Made by a program: the position numbers and the translations under genes
Shown here: positions 15,257 to 24,361 of the stretch, piece by piece
Layout of the letters: each line of letters starts with the position of its first letter
Numbering within the stretch: the stretch's first letter is position 1
Origin: Paeniglutamicibacter gangotriensis Lz1y
GTDB taxonomy: Bacteria > Actinomycetota > Actinomycetes > Actinomycetales > Micrococcaceae
Direction of reading: 5' to 3'
Assembly: GCF_000348945.1 (NCBI RefSeq)
Contig: NZ_AOCK01000002.1
Location: 310,001 to 374,000, forward strand
Length of the DNA: 64,000 nt
The notes under the pieces: model-generated
Seen by the model: the letters and a program-made list of their open reading frames with translations, nothing else
The model's database searches: none
What the model was told of the DNA's origin: nothing

Positions 15257-16521
15257 GCAGCATCGATACCACCCTGCAGACCCTGAAGCTTGTTTCCCCC
15301 GAAGCCAGCTGCAACACCGACCTGACCAAAGGCCCTTGGCTCTTTGATACCGGAGAGGCGGCTTACGGCCCGGGGTCCTCGCAAGAGGACCTCGCCCCGA
15401 TTGACACCCCCCGGCAAGGAGAGCTCCCAGCCGTTTATCGCGAAGCCTCCGATGCCGAGCTGACCGCCCGGATCTTGGCCGCCAAAGAAACGCTCGGCGA
15501 GCGTGTGGTGGTCCTGGGACACCACTACCAACGCGACGAGGTCGTGGCCTTCGCCGATTTCATCGGGGACTCCTTCCAGCTGGCCAACGCCGCGCAAACC
15601 CGCGAGCAGGCCGAGTACATCGTCTTCTGCGGCGTGCATTTCATGGCCGAGACCGCCGATGTGCTCTCACGCAGTGACCAGGCGGTGATCCTGCCGAACC
15701 TGGCGGCGGGCTGCTCGATGGCCGACATGGCCGATGAATCAAGCGTCGAGGAATGCTGGGAACAGCTCATGGACCTCTACGCGGACCAGCGGACCACCGA
15801 CGGGAAGGCCGCGGTCATCCCGGTGACCTATATGAACTGCTCCGCGGCGCTGAAGGCGTTTGTCGGTAAGCACGGCGGCATCGTCTGTACCTCCTCGAAC
15901 GCTGCCACGGTGCTTGAATGGGCGTTTGCGCGTGGGCAACGCGTGCTGTTCTTCCCTGACCAGCACCTGGGACGCAACACCGCCAAGGCCATGGGCGTGC
16001 CCTTGGAAGCGATGCCGATGTGGAACCCGCGCAAGGCACTGGGTGGCAACGACGCGCAGACGCTGCTTGATGCCCAGGTCATCCTGTGGCACGGATTCTG
16101 CTCGGTACACAAACGCTTCACCGTCGCCCAGATCGAGAAAGCGCGTGCCGAACACCCCGGGGTACGGATCCTGGCCCACCCGGAGTGCCCGATGCCGGTG
16201 GTGGACGCCGCCGACGAGGCAGGCTCCACCGACTACATCCAAAAGGCCGTCGCCCAGGCCCCGGCCGGCTCGGTCTTCGGCATCGCCACGGAGATCAACA
16301 TGGTCAACCGGTTGGCTGCCCAGCACCCGGAGCACACCATCTTCTGCCTGGACCCGGTCATCTGCCCGTGTTCGACCATGTACCGGATCCACCCCGGGTA
16401 CCTCGCCTGGGTGCTTGAGGCCCTGGTGGATGGGGTGGTGCTGAACCAGATCACCGTGCCGGAGCTCGTAGCCGCCGACGCCAAGGTGGCACTGGAACGG
16501 ATGCTGGCGGCCCGGCCGTGA
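15253..16521 (+). CDS. nadA: Quinolinate synthase A
   Basis: NadA (422 residues) condenses iminoaspartate with dihydroxyacetone phosphate to quinolinate and needs a [4Fe-4S] cluster. GHHYQRDEVVAFADFIGDS lies at about 89-107. The three cluster cysteines can be placed at C126 (VFCGVHFMAET), C154 (LAAGCSMAD) and in CPCSTMYR near residue 370. The long N-terminal extension is usual for the actinobacterial/Bacillus-type enzyme. It is coupled to nrtR upstream and to nadB downstream by four-base overlaps. The cysteine desulfurase at the end of the operon is well placed to serve its cluster. Confidence 0.96.
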   Translation: MSSIDTTLQTLKLVSPEASCNTDLTKGPWLFDTGEAAYGPGSSQEDLAPIDTPRQGELPAVYREASDAELTARILAAKETLGERVVVLGHHYQRDEVVAFADFIGDSFQLANAAQTREQAEYIVFCGVHFMAETADVLSRSDQAVILPNLAAGCSMADMADESSVEECWEQLMDLYADQRTTDGKAAVIPVTYMNCSAALKAFVGKHGGIVCTSSNAATVLEWAFARGQRVLFFPDQHLGRNTAKAMGVPLEAMPMWNPRKALGGNDAQTLLDAQVILWHGFCSVHKRFTVAQIEKARAEHPGVRILAHPECPMPVVDAADEAGSTDYIQKAVAQAPAGSVFGIATEINMVNRLAAQHPEHTIFCLDPVICPCSTMYRIHPGYLAWVLEALVDGVVLNQITVPELVAADAKVALERMLAARP

Positions 16522-18194
16522 AGTCCGCGGACCTGCTGATCGTCGGATCCGGGGTTGCCGGTCTCTATGCGGCGCTGACCGCCGCGGTGCGCGGACTAGA
16601 GGTGGTGCTGCTGACCAAGGACGAGCTTGCCGATTCGAACTCCTGGTACGCGCAGGGCGGTTTGAGTGCCGTGGGACCGGCCGGCGTGGCCGCGGGGGAT
16701 TCGATCGCCAGTCATGTGGCCGACACCCTCACCGCCGGGGCACATTTGAACGACGCCCATGCGGTCGCGCTGATGTGTTCCTCCGCCTGGGGACACGTAC
16801 AGCGGCTCGTGGATGCCGGGGCCCTCTTTGACACCAACGCTGAGGGACAGCTCGCGCGCGGGCTCGAGGCGGCCCACGCACACCCGCGGATCCTGCACGC
16901 CGGAGGGGACGCCACCGGCAAGCACTTGGCCAGCGCGCTGATCGCAGCCTGCCGTGCCCAGGAAGCTGCCGGGCGGCTGATCATCCGCGAGCACGCCTTC
17001 GTCACCGAACTGCTCACCGAACACCACCCGTACGCGAACCCGGCCGCAGAATCGCCGGCCACCGTGGTCGCCGGGGTACGGGTACTGGGCGCCGGTGGCA
17101 CCATCGAGGAACTGGAATCCCGGGCGGTCTTGCTGGCCACCGGGGGTCTGGGCCGGCTCTTTGCGGCCACCACCAACCCGCACGGTGCCACCGGCGATGG
17201 TGCTGCCCTGGCCTACCGGGCCGGTGCAGTGCTGGCCGATACCGAATTTATCCAGTTCCACCCCACCCTGGTCAGCCCCGGAGGCTTCATGGTCTCCGAG
17301 GCAGTGCGCGGGGAAGGCGCCACACTCATCAACGAACGCGGCGAACGCTTCATGCAGGCCATCCATCCGGATGCCGAACTCGCGCCGCGGGACGTGGTGG
17401 CCCGCGCCATCCACGCCGTGCGCGCCAAGGGTGGCACCGTCCGTCTGGACGCCCGGGGCGTAGAAGCCCGGCACGGGGCAGGGTTCCTGGCCCGACGATT
17501 CCCCTCCATCACCACCGAGCTGGGGAAGCTCGGCTATGACCTGGCCAGTGAACCGGTCCCGGTCACCCCTGCCGCCCATTACTGGATGGGCGGAGTCCTC
17601 ACGAACGACACCGGCGCCAGCACACTGCCCGGTCTCTTCGCCGCCGGGGAGAGCGCCTGCACCGGGGTACACGGGGCCAACCGGTTGGCCTCCAACTCGC
17701 TGCTCGAGGCCCTGGTCTTCGCCTGGCGGTGCGTGGTGAACCTGCCCGCCGACTCCATGGCAGCACCCATGACTAATAACGCGCGCGTCAACGTGAACGT
17801 GACCCGGCTTTCCGCCGCCGGGGATGCCGACGACGTCGCATCCCGCGCGCGAGGCGAGGCGCTCCGGGAATTGGAACTGCCCGCACTGCAGGAGCTGGCC
17901 CAGGCGCACCTAGGCGTCGAGCGCACCGCGCAGGGCCTGCGCGCCGCCCTGGCGCAGCTGGATAGCTGGCACGTCACCACCGGGGACCGGGCCTCACATG
18001 AACGCGCCAACCTGCTCACTCTGGCCAAGGTTATCGCCGAAGCGGCGCTGGGGCGGGAAAACTCCCTGGGCGCCCACTACCGGGTGGACGCCGCCGGCTC
18101 CCCACAACCGGTCAACGGCCAGCTGCTTCGTTATGGCAGGGTCCTGGACCCGGCCACCATCACCTCGAACCTAAGGACCAAGACCCTTGTCTAG
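16518..18194 (+). CDS. nadB: L-aspartate oxidase
   Basis: NadB (558 residues) is the FAD-dependent oxidase that makes iminoaspartate for NadA. The dinucleotide-binding start DLLIVGSGVAGLYAALTA is at residues 4-21, followed by SNSWYAQGGLSAV, the family's active-site region. EFIQFHPTL and the later HGANRLASNSLLEALVF are the fumarate-reductase/succinate-dehydrogenase-family signatures. GTG 16518 overlaps the nadA stop (GTGA). The C-terminal helical domain is present and the protein has normal length. Confidence 0.96.
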   Translation: MKSADLLIVGSGVAGLYAALTAAVRGLEVVLLTKDELADSNSWYAQGGLSAVGPAGVAAGDSIASHVADTLTAGAHLNDAHAVALMCSSAWGHVQRLVDAGALFDTNAEGQLARGLEAAHAHPRILHAGGDATGKHLASALIAACRAQEAAGRLIIREHAFVTELLTEHHPYANPAAESPATVVAGVRVLGAGGTIEELESRAVLLATGGLGRLFAATTNPHGATGDGAALAYRAGAVLADTEFIQFHPTLVSPGGFMVSEAVRGEGATLINERGERFMQAIHPDAELAPRDVVARAIHAVRAKGGTVRLDARGVEARHGAGFLARRFPSITTELGKLGYDLASEPVPVTPAAHYWMGGVLTNDTGASTLPGLFAAGESACTGVHGANRLASNSLLEALVFAWRCVVNLPADSMAAPMTNNARVNVNVTRLSAAGDADDVASRARGEALRELELPALQELAQAHLGVERTAQGLRAALAQLDSWHVTTGDRASHERANLLTLAKVIAEAALGRENSLGAHYRVDAAGSPQPVNGQLLRYGRVLDPATITSNLRTKTLV

Positions 18195-19095
18195 CCCCGC
18201 CACCACCGCCTCCGCAGAACTCCGCACCCAGGGGATCATGCCGGTCCCCACGCGCGTCATCGAGAAAATCGTCTTGGCGGCCCTGGAAGAAGACAATCCC
18301 CGCGGGGATCTGACGGGGAACACCCTGATCCCCGCGCACACCACCGCCACCGCCGCGGTCATCGCCCGCGAACCGGGGATCTGCGCCGGGCTGGAGACCT
18401 TCATCGCCGCCATGAAGCTCTCCGAGCCAACACTGGTACTCACCCCCGCGCTCGCCGACGGGGACGCCTTTGCCACGGGGGACACCCTGGTCACGGTCTC
18501 CGGCCCGGCCCGCGGGTTGTTGGCCGGCGAACGCGTGGGACTGAACCTGCTCCAGCGCCTGTCCGGGATCGCCACCTCCACCGCCGCATTCGTCAAAGAA
18601 GCCGCAGGAACAGGCGCGCGGATCGTGGACACCCGCAAGACCACCCCGGGGCTGCGCGTGCTCGAACGTTACGCGGTGCGCTGCGGCGGCGGGCACAACC
18701 ACCGCGACAACCTCTCCGAGGCCGTGATGGCCAAGGACAACCACCTAGCGTTGCTGGGCACCGGCTCGACGCTAACCAACGCGCTGCGCAAGGCCCGCGC
18801 CTCCCTGGGACACACCGTGCACTTCGAGGTGGAGATCGATTCGCTGGACCAGCTCGACGCGGTGCTCGCCGCCGGGGTCGATACCATCATGCTGGATAAC
18901 TTCAGCGTGGCGGACCTGGCCACCGGGGTACGCCGGATCGCCGGTGCCGCACTCGTGGAGGCCTCGGGGAACGTTAAGCTGGACACCGTGGCAGCCATCG
19001 CCGCCACCGGGGTCGACGTCATTTCCTCCGGCGCCCTGACCCACTCGGTGCGCGCCCTTGACCTCGGCCTGGACATCAGGATGGAAGCGAACTGA
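18187..19095 (+). CDS. nadC: Nicotinate-nucleotide pyrophosphorylase (carboxylating)
   Basis: NadC (302 residues) converts quinolinate and PRPP to nicotinate mononucleotide. DTRKTTPGLRVLERYAVRCG and GGHNHRDNLSEAVMAKDNH form the quinolinate/PRPP site in mid-protein; EVEIDSLDQL, DTIMLDNF and VEASGNVKLDTV follow in the standard order. The start TTG 18187 overlaps the nadB stop by eight bases; ATG 18238 would also give a complete enzyme and cannot be excluded. It is the third catalytic step of the operon. Confidence 0.95.
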   Translation: MSSPATTASAELRTQGIMPVPTRVIEKIVLAALEEDNPRGDLTGNTLIPAHTTATAAVIAREPGICAGLETFIAAMKLSEPTLVLTPALADGDAFATGDTLVTVSGPARGLLAGERVGLNLLQRLSGIATSTAAFVKEAAGTGARIVDTRKTTPGLRVLERYAVRCGGGHNHRDNLSEAVMAKDNHLALLGTGSTLTNALRKARASLGHTVHFEVEIDSLDQLDAVLAAGVDTIMLDNFSVADLATGVRRIAGAALVEASGNVKLDTVAAIAATGVDVISSGALTHSVRALDLGLDIRMEAN

Positions 19096-19096
19096 C

Positions 19097-20242
19097 TTGA
19101 TCTACCTCGATGCCGCGGCAACCACCCCCGTGCGCCAGAACGTGCTGGATGTCATCATCCCGCTGCTGACCCACGACTACGGCAACCCCTCCAGCACCCA
19201 CCAGATGGGTGGCAGCGCCAAACGTGCCCTGGACTATGCCCGGGAGACCGCCGCCAAGACACTTGGGGTACGCACCGGGGACATCGTTTTCACCTCCGGG
19301 GGCACCGAGTCCAACAACCTGGCCATCAAGGGCCTAGCGCTGGGCACCCCGCGCGGGAAGCACCTGCTGATCTCCGCGATTGAACACCCCTCGGTGACCG
19401 AGGCCTGCCACTACCTGGCCAAGCACCACGGGTTCGACCTAGACATCGCACCGGTGGATGCCCAGGGCATCCTCGATTTGGAGGCTTTCACCGCGCTGCT
19501 GCGCCCGGATACCACCCTGGTCAGTGTGATGGCGGTCAACAATGAGGTGGGCACCATTCAGCCGATTGCCGAAGTTGCCGCTGCCGCGCGTGCCTTCGGC
19601 GCCCTGGTGCATTGCGATGGGGTGCAGGGTGCCGGATGGCTGGAGATGGCCGGCATTGCCGCACACGTCGACGCACTGAGCCTCTCCGGGCACAAGATCG
19701 GCGGGCTCAAGGGGGCAGGGCTGCTGATGGTCCGCGGGAAACTGCCGCTGGAGCCCTTGGTCCACGGCGGGGGCCAAGAACGTGAACGCCGCTCCGGAAC
19801 CGAGAACGTGGCAGGTGCCGTAGCCACCGCCACCGCGCTGTCGCTGGCCGCGGAAGCCAACGCCACCGGGACCGCCGAAGGCTACGGAGAGCATTTCATC
19901 AGCACCGTGCTGGATGGGCTGAACACCGAGGGGCGCATTCGGGCCAGACTCACCGGGGATGCCGGACGGCGCATTCCGGGCATCGTCTCCTTCGTCTTCC
20001 CCGAAACCGGGGGCGAGACGGTGCTGCTGGAACTCGAACGCCGCGGGGTGGTGTGTTCCTCCGGGTCGGCCTGCGCCGCCGGATCCACCGATCCCTCACA
20101 CGTATTGCTGGCGATGGGCTACGACGAGGACACCGCGCACACAGCGGTGCGGCTGAGCTTCACTCGCACCGTGAAGGAAGCAGAGATCGCCACCTCCGCC
20201 CGTGCCGTGGTGGCAGCGGTTCAGGCGATTGCCGGGGTTTAG
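19097..20242 (+). CDS. Cysteine desulfurase (NifS/IscS-like) of the nad operon
   Basis: This 381-residue PLP enzyme removes sulfur from cysteine to build Fe-S clusters. The start IYLDAAATTPVR is diagnostic, the PLP lysine is K200 (SLSGHKIGG) and the active cysteine is C326 on the loop SSGSACAAGS. The loop is of the short class I NifS/IscS form. It starts at TTG 19097, one base after the nadC stop, and has no scaffold gene next to it. In other bacteria a NifS-like protein coded with nadB/nadC/nadA supplies the NadA cluster, and the same role is inferred here. Confidence 0.92.
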   Translation: MIYLDAAATTPVRQNVLDVIIPLLTHDYGNPSSTHQMGGSAKRALDYARETAAKTLGVRTGDIVFTSGGTESNNLAIKGLALGTPRGKHLLISAIEHPSVTEACHYLAKHHGFDLDIAPVDAQGILDLEAFTALLRPDTTLVSVMAVNNEVGTIQPIAEVAAAARAFGALVHCDGVQGAGWLEMAGIAAHVDALSLSGHKIGGLKGAGLLMVRGKLPLEPLVHGGGQERERRSGTENVAGAVATATALSLAAEANATGTAEGYGEHFISTVLDGLNTEGRIRARLTGDAGRRIPGIVSFVFPETGGETVLLELERRGVVCSSGSACAAGSTDPSHVLLAMGYDEDTAHTAVRLSFTRTVKEAEIATSARAVVAAVQAIAGV

Positions 20243-20523
20243 GCGCCGGACTTCATCCTTTGGCGTTTGGCATCCGTGGAACCAGAGCCCTCGATATGGG
20301 GGTATTTTCGGGGTATGAAGGGGTCCGTAGGTTTTTTGCCTTGCATAATCGCTTGTGTACGCACCATGGTGTCATCGGACTGTTCGAGGATCCGGGCGCG
20401 CTGGGGGTCTCTGACGTAAATGACAGTGTCGTCGTACTTCAAAAAAACCTTAATCTGCCGGGCTTCACTGGGAACGCTCAGGGCCTCGATCATTTCTTCA
20501 CGCGTTGGCACTTCTTCATCCAT
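20239..20523 (-). CDS. Small protein of unknown function
   Basis: This 94-residue hydrophilic protein begins MDEEVPTREEMIEALSVPSE and has a strand-rich middle (IKVFLKYDDTVIYVRD) and a basic tail. No family is recognised. AAGGAGGGGAACAAC before ATG 20523 is an excellent ribosome-binding site and rules out the longer frame. The gene overlaps the end of the membrane-protein gene at 20516 by eight bases, so the two are translated together. Its stop overlaps the stop of the convergent cysteine desulfurase. The pair is less GC-rich than the neighbouring nad genes, which suggests acquired DNA. Confidence 0.65.
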   Translation of the reverse strand: MDEEVPTREEMIEALSVPSEARQIKVFLKYDDTVIYVRDPQRARILEQSDDTMVRTQAIMQGKKPTDPFIPRKYPHIEGSGSTDAKRQRMKSGA

Positions 20524-20950
20524 GTTGTTCCCCTCCTTCATTGGCAGATTCCGTGTTTTCGTTGTAGCGGCCTTCATGCTCATTATCCCTCTGTTTGGCA
20601 CGTTCTACCAGCAAAGCATCGAATTCATCAGTCAAGCTGTCATTGCTTGGAACGAGGGCTGTTTCGAAGATCAAAGACGCATCTTCTTTGGTCTGTAAGC
20701 CACTTCTACTCAGATGGTTCATAACATTGGCGCCCATCTGTTGGAGATTCGGATTTTCCGAAGCCGAGCTTTCGATTCCCCATTGGGCCCTTTTCCACCA
20801 TTCGGAGCGTTTGTCCGCTTTGGCTTTCTGCCGATAGGCCAAGTAAGCGACAAAAACGACGAGAAGAGTGACCGCCGGTGCGAAACCGCCAATGATATCG
20901 GCCCATTGAGTCCATGCCGATAGCTCGATGGGGGCGAGGTGTGTTCCCAA
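20516..20950 (-). CDS. Single-span membrane protein of unknown function
   Basis: The 144-residue product has one hydrophobic helix near the N-terminus (DIIGGFAPAVTLLVVFVAYL) followed by a basic, Lys/Arg-rich segment and a long hydrophilic tail. This predicts an inner-membrane protein with a cytoplasmic C-terminal domain. I selected TTG 20950 because GGGAGGAACTG stands five bases before it; ATG 21061 is further upstream in frame but lacks such a site. No family is recognised. It is coupled to the small gene at 20239 by an eight-base overlap. Confidence 0.6.
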   Translation of the reverse strand: MGTHLAPIELSAWTQWADIIGGFAPAVTLLVVFVAYLAYRQKAKADKRSEWWKRAQWGIESSASENPNLQQMGANVMNHLSRSGLQTKEDASLIFETALVPSNDSLTDEFDALLVERAKQRDNEHEGRYNENTESANEGGEQHG

Positions 20951-21239
20951 CAGTTCCTCCCGATGGCCGTGGCAGCCAGCATACCCATCTATCTTGAAAA
21001 CTCCGCGCCTAGGGTGCCACAAAGTTTGCGCGAAACCTGTCCCGTCGGACGGGAACAACATTTGCCTGATTGAGGCTAAATCGAGGATTCCGGATTGCGC
21101 GTATTATCTCCTGCATTCCTCTGCCTGTTCCCTGATCTAGCCGACATGACCCGATGGGAAGATTCCAGCCGGGCTATTGGATTCAATGGTCGGGCGCACT
21201 CGCAATGTCCAACAAACCCCAAGAGGTAGGCTATGAGCC

Positions 21240-22598
21240 ATGTCACTGACCTCGAATATTGGGTCCACGCCGGAACGTGGTGCCCAAGAAGTTGCTGCCA
21301 AGCTCACACGGTTGATCGCTTGCCGGACGGTCTCCCGCCCGAACCGTGACGAAGAGGACCGCGAGGAGTTCACCCGGCACGCCCAACTGCTCACCCAACT
21401 CTTTCCTCACGTGGCCGGCGCCGTTGAGCAGCACACGCTGGGGATCACCGGACAGCTCTGGCATTGGCGGGGCACCGAGAGCAGCAAGCCCGTAGTGCTG
21501 ATGGCCCATCAAGACGTGGTGCCGGTTGAAAGCGAGGAGGACTGGGAACACCCGCCCTTTGCCGGAGTGATCGCCGACGGGCGGATCCATGGCCGAGGCG
21601 CACTGGATGACAAGGGGGACCTGGCCTGCATCCTGCAAGCGGCCGACGAATTGGCTGCCACGGGCTTTATCCCAGGACAAGACATCTACTTCTTCTTCGG
21701 GGACTGTGAGGAAACCGCCGGACCCACCGCGATGCTGGCCGTGGACTTCCTCTCCGCAGCGGGCGTGCGCCCGTGGATGGTGCTCGACGAAGGCGGAGCA
21801 GTGGCAAGCCAAACGTTCCCGGGCATCAACACACCGGTCGGCGTGATTGGGGTCAGCGAAAAGGGCCTGCTGGACCTGGAGCTCACGGCCACCGACGCCG
21901 GCGGGCATGCATCGGCCCCGCCGCGCTTCGGAGCCGTGCAGCGCATCGCCCGAGCCGTGGGCAGACTGCAGGCCAAGCCCTTCCCCGCCTCGATGCACCC
22001 GGTCACCAGCGAGACCTTCCGCCGCCTGGGAGCCGGAGCCCCGGGACTCATGGGCACCGGACTGAAGTGGGTGGCCCGACGCGGAAGAATCGCGGCAGAG
22101 ACGCTGGCGTTGCTCGGAGCCGAACCCGCGGCCATGGTGCGCACCACCGTGGCAGCCACGCGCCTGGAGGGAAGCGATGGCATCAACGTACTGGCCCGCC
22201 GGGCCGCGGTGGTGCTGAACATTCGTATTGCAGTCACCGAGTCGGTGGAAGGAGTCATCGCCGGTATCCGCAAACGCGTGCGCGATCCACGGATCAACCT
22301 GTGCGTGCTCAGCGCGACCGAACCCTCACCGATATCGCCCATCAACTCGGAGGGCTTCGCGCTGCTCGAATCCGCGCTGGGGCACTCGCACCCCGGGGCG
22401 AGGACGGTCCCGTACATCATGATGGCAGCCACCGACGCCCGCCGCTTCACTGGGATCTGCACCCAGGTGTACCGCTTTGCACCGCTGGGTATGGACAAGG
22501 CCCAACGCGGTTCCATCCACGGAACCAATGAATGGGTAGAAGTTGCCGAATTGGGTCGGGCGGTTTCCTTCTACACCTTCCTGCTTCGTTCGCTCTAG
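21240..22598 (+). CDS. M20-family metallopeptidase (carboxypeptidase S/PM20D1-like)
   Basis: This 452-residue zinc peptidase belongs to family M20. Metal ligands can be placed at H90 (VVLMAHQDVVPV), D123/D124 (GRGALDDKGD) and the E157-E158 pair (DCEETAG). EDWEHPPFAGVIADGRIHGR between the first two sites is typical of the carboxypeptidase S/PM20D1 group, which hydrolyses peptide or N-acyl amino acid bonds. The dimerisation domain follows the catalytic N-part. ATG 21240 is taken as start; an AAGAGG patch lies upstream. No signal peptide is seen. A terminator follows at 22647. Confidence 0.92.
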   Translation: MSLTSNIGSTPERGAQEVAAKLTRLIACRTVSRPNRDEEDREEFTRHAQLLTQLFPHVAGAVEQHTLGITGQLWHWRGTESSKPVVLMAHQDVVPVESEEDWEHPPFAGVIADGRIHGRGALDDKGDLACILQAADELAATGFIPGQDIYFFFGDCEETAGPTAMLAVDFLSAAGVRPWMVLDEGGAVASQTFPGINTPVGVIGVSEKGLLDLELTATDAGGHASAPPRFGAVQRIARAVGRLQAKPFPASMHPVTSETFRRLGAGAPGLMGTGLKWVARRGRIAAETLALLGAEPAAMVRTTVAATRLEGSDGINVLARRAAVVLNIRIAVTESVEGVIAGIRKRVRDPRINLCVLSATEPSPISPINSEGFALLESALGHSHPGARTVPYIMMAATDARRFTGICTQVYRFAPLGMDKAQRGSIHGTNEWVEVAELGRAVSFYTFLLRSL

Positions 22599-22646
22599 AC
22601 GACGTCTTTCGGGGGTGGAATGCGCGGGAGGGTAAGTCGATACGCC

Positions 22647-22678
22647 CCTGAATCGAAACTATGTTCGAATCAGGTTTT
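22647..22678 (+). terminator. Terminator after the M20 peptidase gene
   Basis: CCTGAATCGAA (22647-22657) pairs with TTCGAATCAGG (22664-22674) with one mismatch and a six-base loop, and is followed by TTTT (22675-22678). Confidence 0.7.
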
Positions 22679-22840
22679 GGTGTGCTCCGAGCCAAGGTCC
22701 CTTCGTGCGGAAAGATCGCCAAGATGGGCCACAAACACCCTGCCCGGACCCGGTCTTCCGGGGGTAGCCTGACCCATAGGAGGCAGGGGGAGTACGGGCA
22801 ACCGCAATTCCGTGGCTCCGAGAACAGGGAGGTTGGAGGC

Positions 22841-24361
22841 ATGTCCAAACGCAGCGACGTACGCATGCGCGAACTGCTCGCCTCCATGGCCTCGATCACC
22901 GGGGACCTCTCGGTCACCGCGATCACCCACCGGGTACTGGATGAAGCGATGAAGATCTACGGTGCCACCACCGGGGTATTGGAACTGACCAACGACTCCC
23001 ACCAGCGAGGACGGCTAGCCAAGGGCAAGGGCGCCGCGGCCCTGCTCGAACCCGCGGCACGGGACGAAGCCAAACGCCTGCGCCTGGAACTGAGTACGCG
23101 CGAACAACACTTCGCCCGCCTCATCCTGGGACCCAAGAACGGCAAGGACAGATACTCGCGGGCGGATAGGGAGCTGGGCGAAGCGCTCGCCGGAAGCGCA
23201 GGTGTGGCCCTGGAGAATGCCCAGCTCTACCAGGATGCCGCGGACCGCGCCCGCTGGCTGACCGCCTCAGCCAGCCTCGGCACGCTGCTGGGCGGAGAAT
23301 CCCTGCACCACCCCCGTGGCCTAGACGAGGTGGCGGAGCTGGCCAGACGTGAGTCGCGCGCCAAGTACGCGCTGCTGCTGACGCCCATTGTTGGGGAGGC
23401 GGAGACCGGCACCAGCTACCGGATCGCCGGGATCAGCGAGCACGTCCACCGGCACCTGGCCGGGAGAGTGCTGCTCGACGTCGGTTCCCGGCACCACCTG
23501 GCACTGCGCAACACCGAACCGTTTGTGCTTGCCGGGCCCGCACAGCTCCTCCCGCTGGGCGAATTCGCCGATGGGCAGGCCACGTTGGTCGCCGAGCTGA
23601 TAGCCCGTGGCATGCACTCCGGGCTGTTGGTGATGATCAGGGCACGGGGGGCCGAGGACTACCGTCCCGTGGAGGAACAAATGGCCGGGATCTTTGCCGC
23701 AGACATCGCCCAAGGCCTGGGCCTGGTCCAGATGCATCACCTGCGCGAAGAGGTACTGCTGTACCTGGAGCGCGAACGCATCGCCCGGGACCTTCACGAC
23801 ATCGTCATCCAACGCATCTTCGCCGCCGGGTTAGGAATCAGTGCCCTGCGCAAACAGCTGCCCAGCGAAGCCGCCCGGGAGCGGGCCGCCGGCATCGCCA
23901 GCGAACTGGACACCACCATCGCCGAGCTGCGCGCCACCATCTACTCGCTGCGCGTCAACGCCGGGCAGTCGGAGACTCCCGGCTCCCGCATGCTGCGCAC
24001 CATCCGGCTGGCCTCCGAACCATTGGAATTCACCCCGGCGCTGCGGCTGGGCGATAACCTGGACGCACTGCTGGACGAAGTTACGCTCGGAAACCTGTTG
24101 GCGGTGCTCACCGAGGCACTGAGCAACGTGGTGCGCCACGCCCGTGCCCACGCCGTCGATCTGGCCGTGGAACGCACCGGGGATAGCCTGCGCCTGATCT
24201 TGCACGACGACGGGATCGGCTTCCTGCCCGGCGGGCCGGAAAGCGGGTTGGCGAACATGCGCCAGCGCGCCGCCGAACTCGGCGGGGAACTGCGGATCGA
24301 TTCCACCCCGGGAGAGGGAACCACCCTGCACTGGATCGTGCCGGTGCCCGCCGGCAGCTAG
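22841..24361 (+). CDS. GAF-domain sensor histidine kinase (DevS/NarL-type)
   Basis: This 506-residue cytoplasmic sensor has a GAF domain at about 20-130, a second GAF-like region at about 150-295, a HisKA_3 dimerisation domain and a HATPase domain. The phosphorylated histidine is H319 in ERIARDLHDIVIQRIF. The ATPase N-box is seen in LTEALSNVVRHARAHAV, with DDGIGF and GLANMRQRAAELGGEL after it. The layout is that of actinobacterial DevS/DosS kinases, but a haem or redox ligand cannot be shown here. ATG 22841 has GGGAGGTTGGAGGC in front. The cognate regulator is surely the NarL-type gene that converges on it. Confidence 0.9.
   Translation: MSKRSDVRMRELLASMASITGDLSVTAITHRVLDEAMKIYGATTGVLELTNDSHQRGRLAKGKGAAALLEPAARDEAKRLRLELSTREQHFARLILGPKNGKDRYSRADRELGEALAGSAGVALENAQLYQDAADRARWLTASASLGTLLGGESLHHPRGLDEVAELARRESRAKYALLLTPIVGEAETGTSYRIAGISEHVHRHLAGRVLLDVGSRHHLALRNTEPFVLAGPAQLLPLGEFADGQATLVAELIARGMHSGLLVMIRARGAEDYRPVEEQMAGIFAADIAQGLGLVQMHHLREEVLLYLERERIARDLHDIVIQRIFAAGLGISALRKQLPSEAARERAAGIASELDTTIAELRATIYSLRVNAGQSETPGSRMLRTIRLASEPLEFTPALRLGDNLDALLDEVTLGNLLAVLTEALSNVVRHARAHAVDLAVERTGDSLRLILHDDGIGFLPGGPESGLANMRQRAAELGGELRIDSTPGEGTTLHWIVPVPAGS

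Noticed and set aside
21020-21055. CGCGAAACCTGTCCCG, similar to one block of the structured element
   Set aside because: Only one block matches; the closing helix and AGGCAACC block are missing, so it is likely chance or at best a distant remnant.
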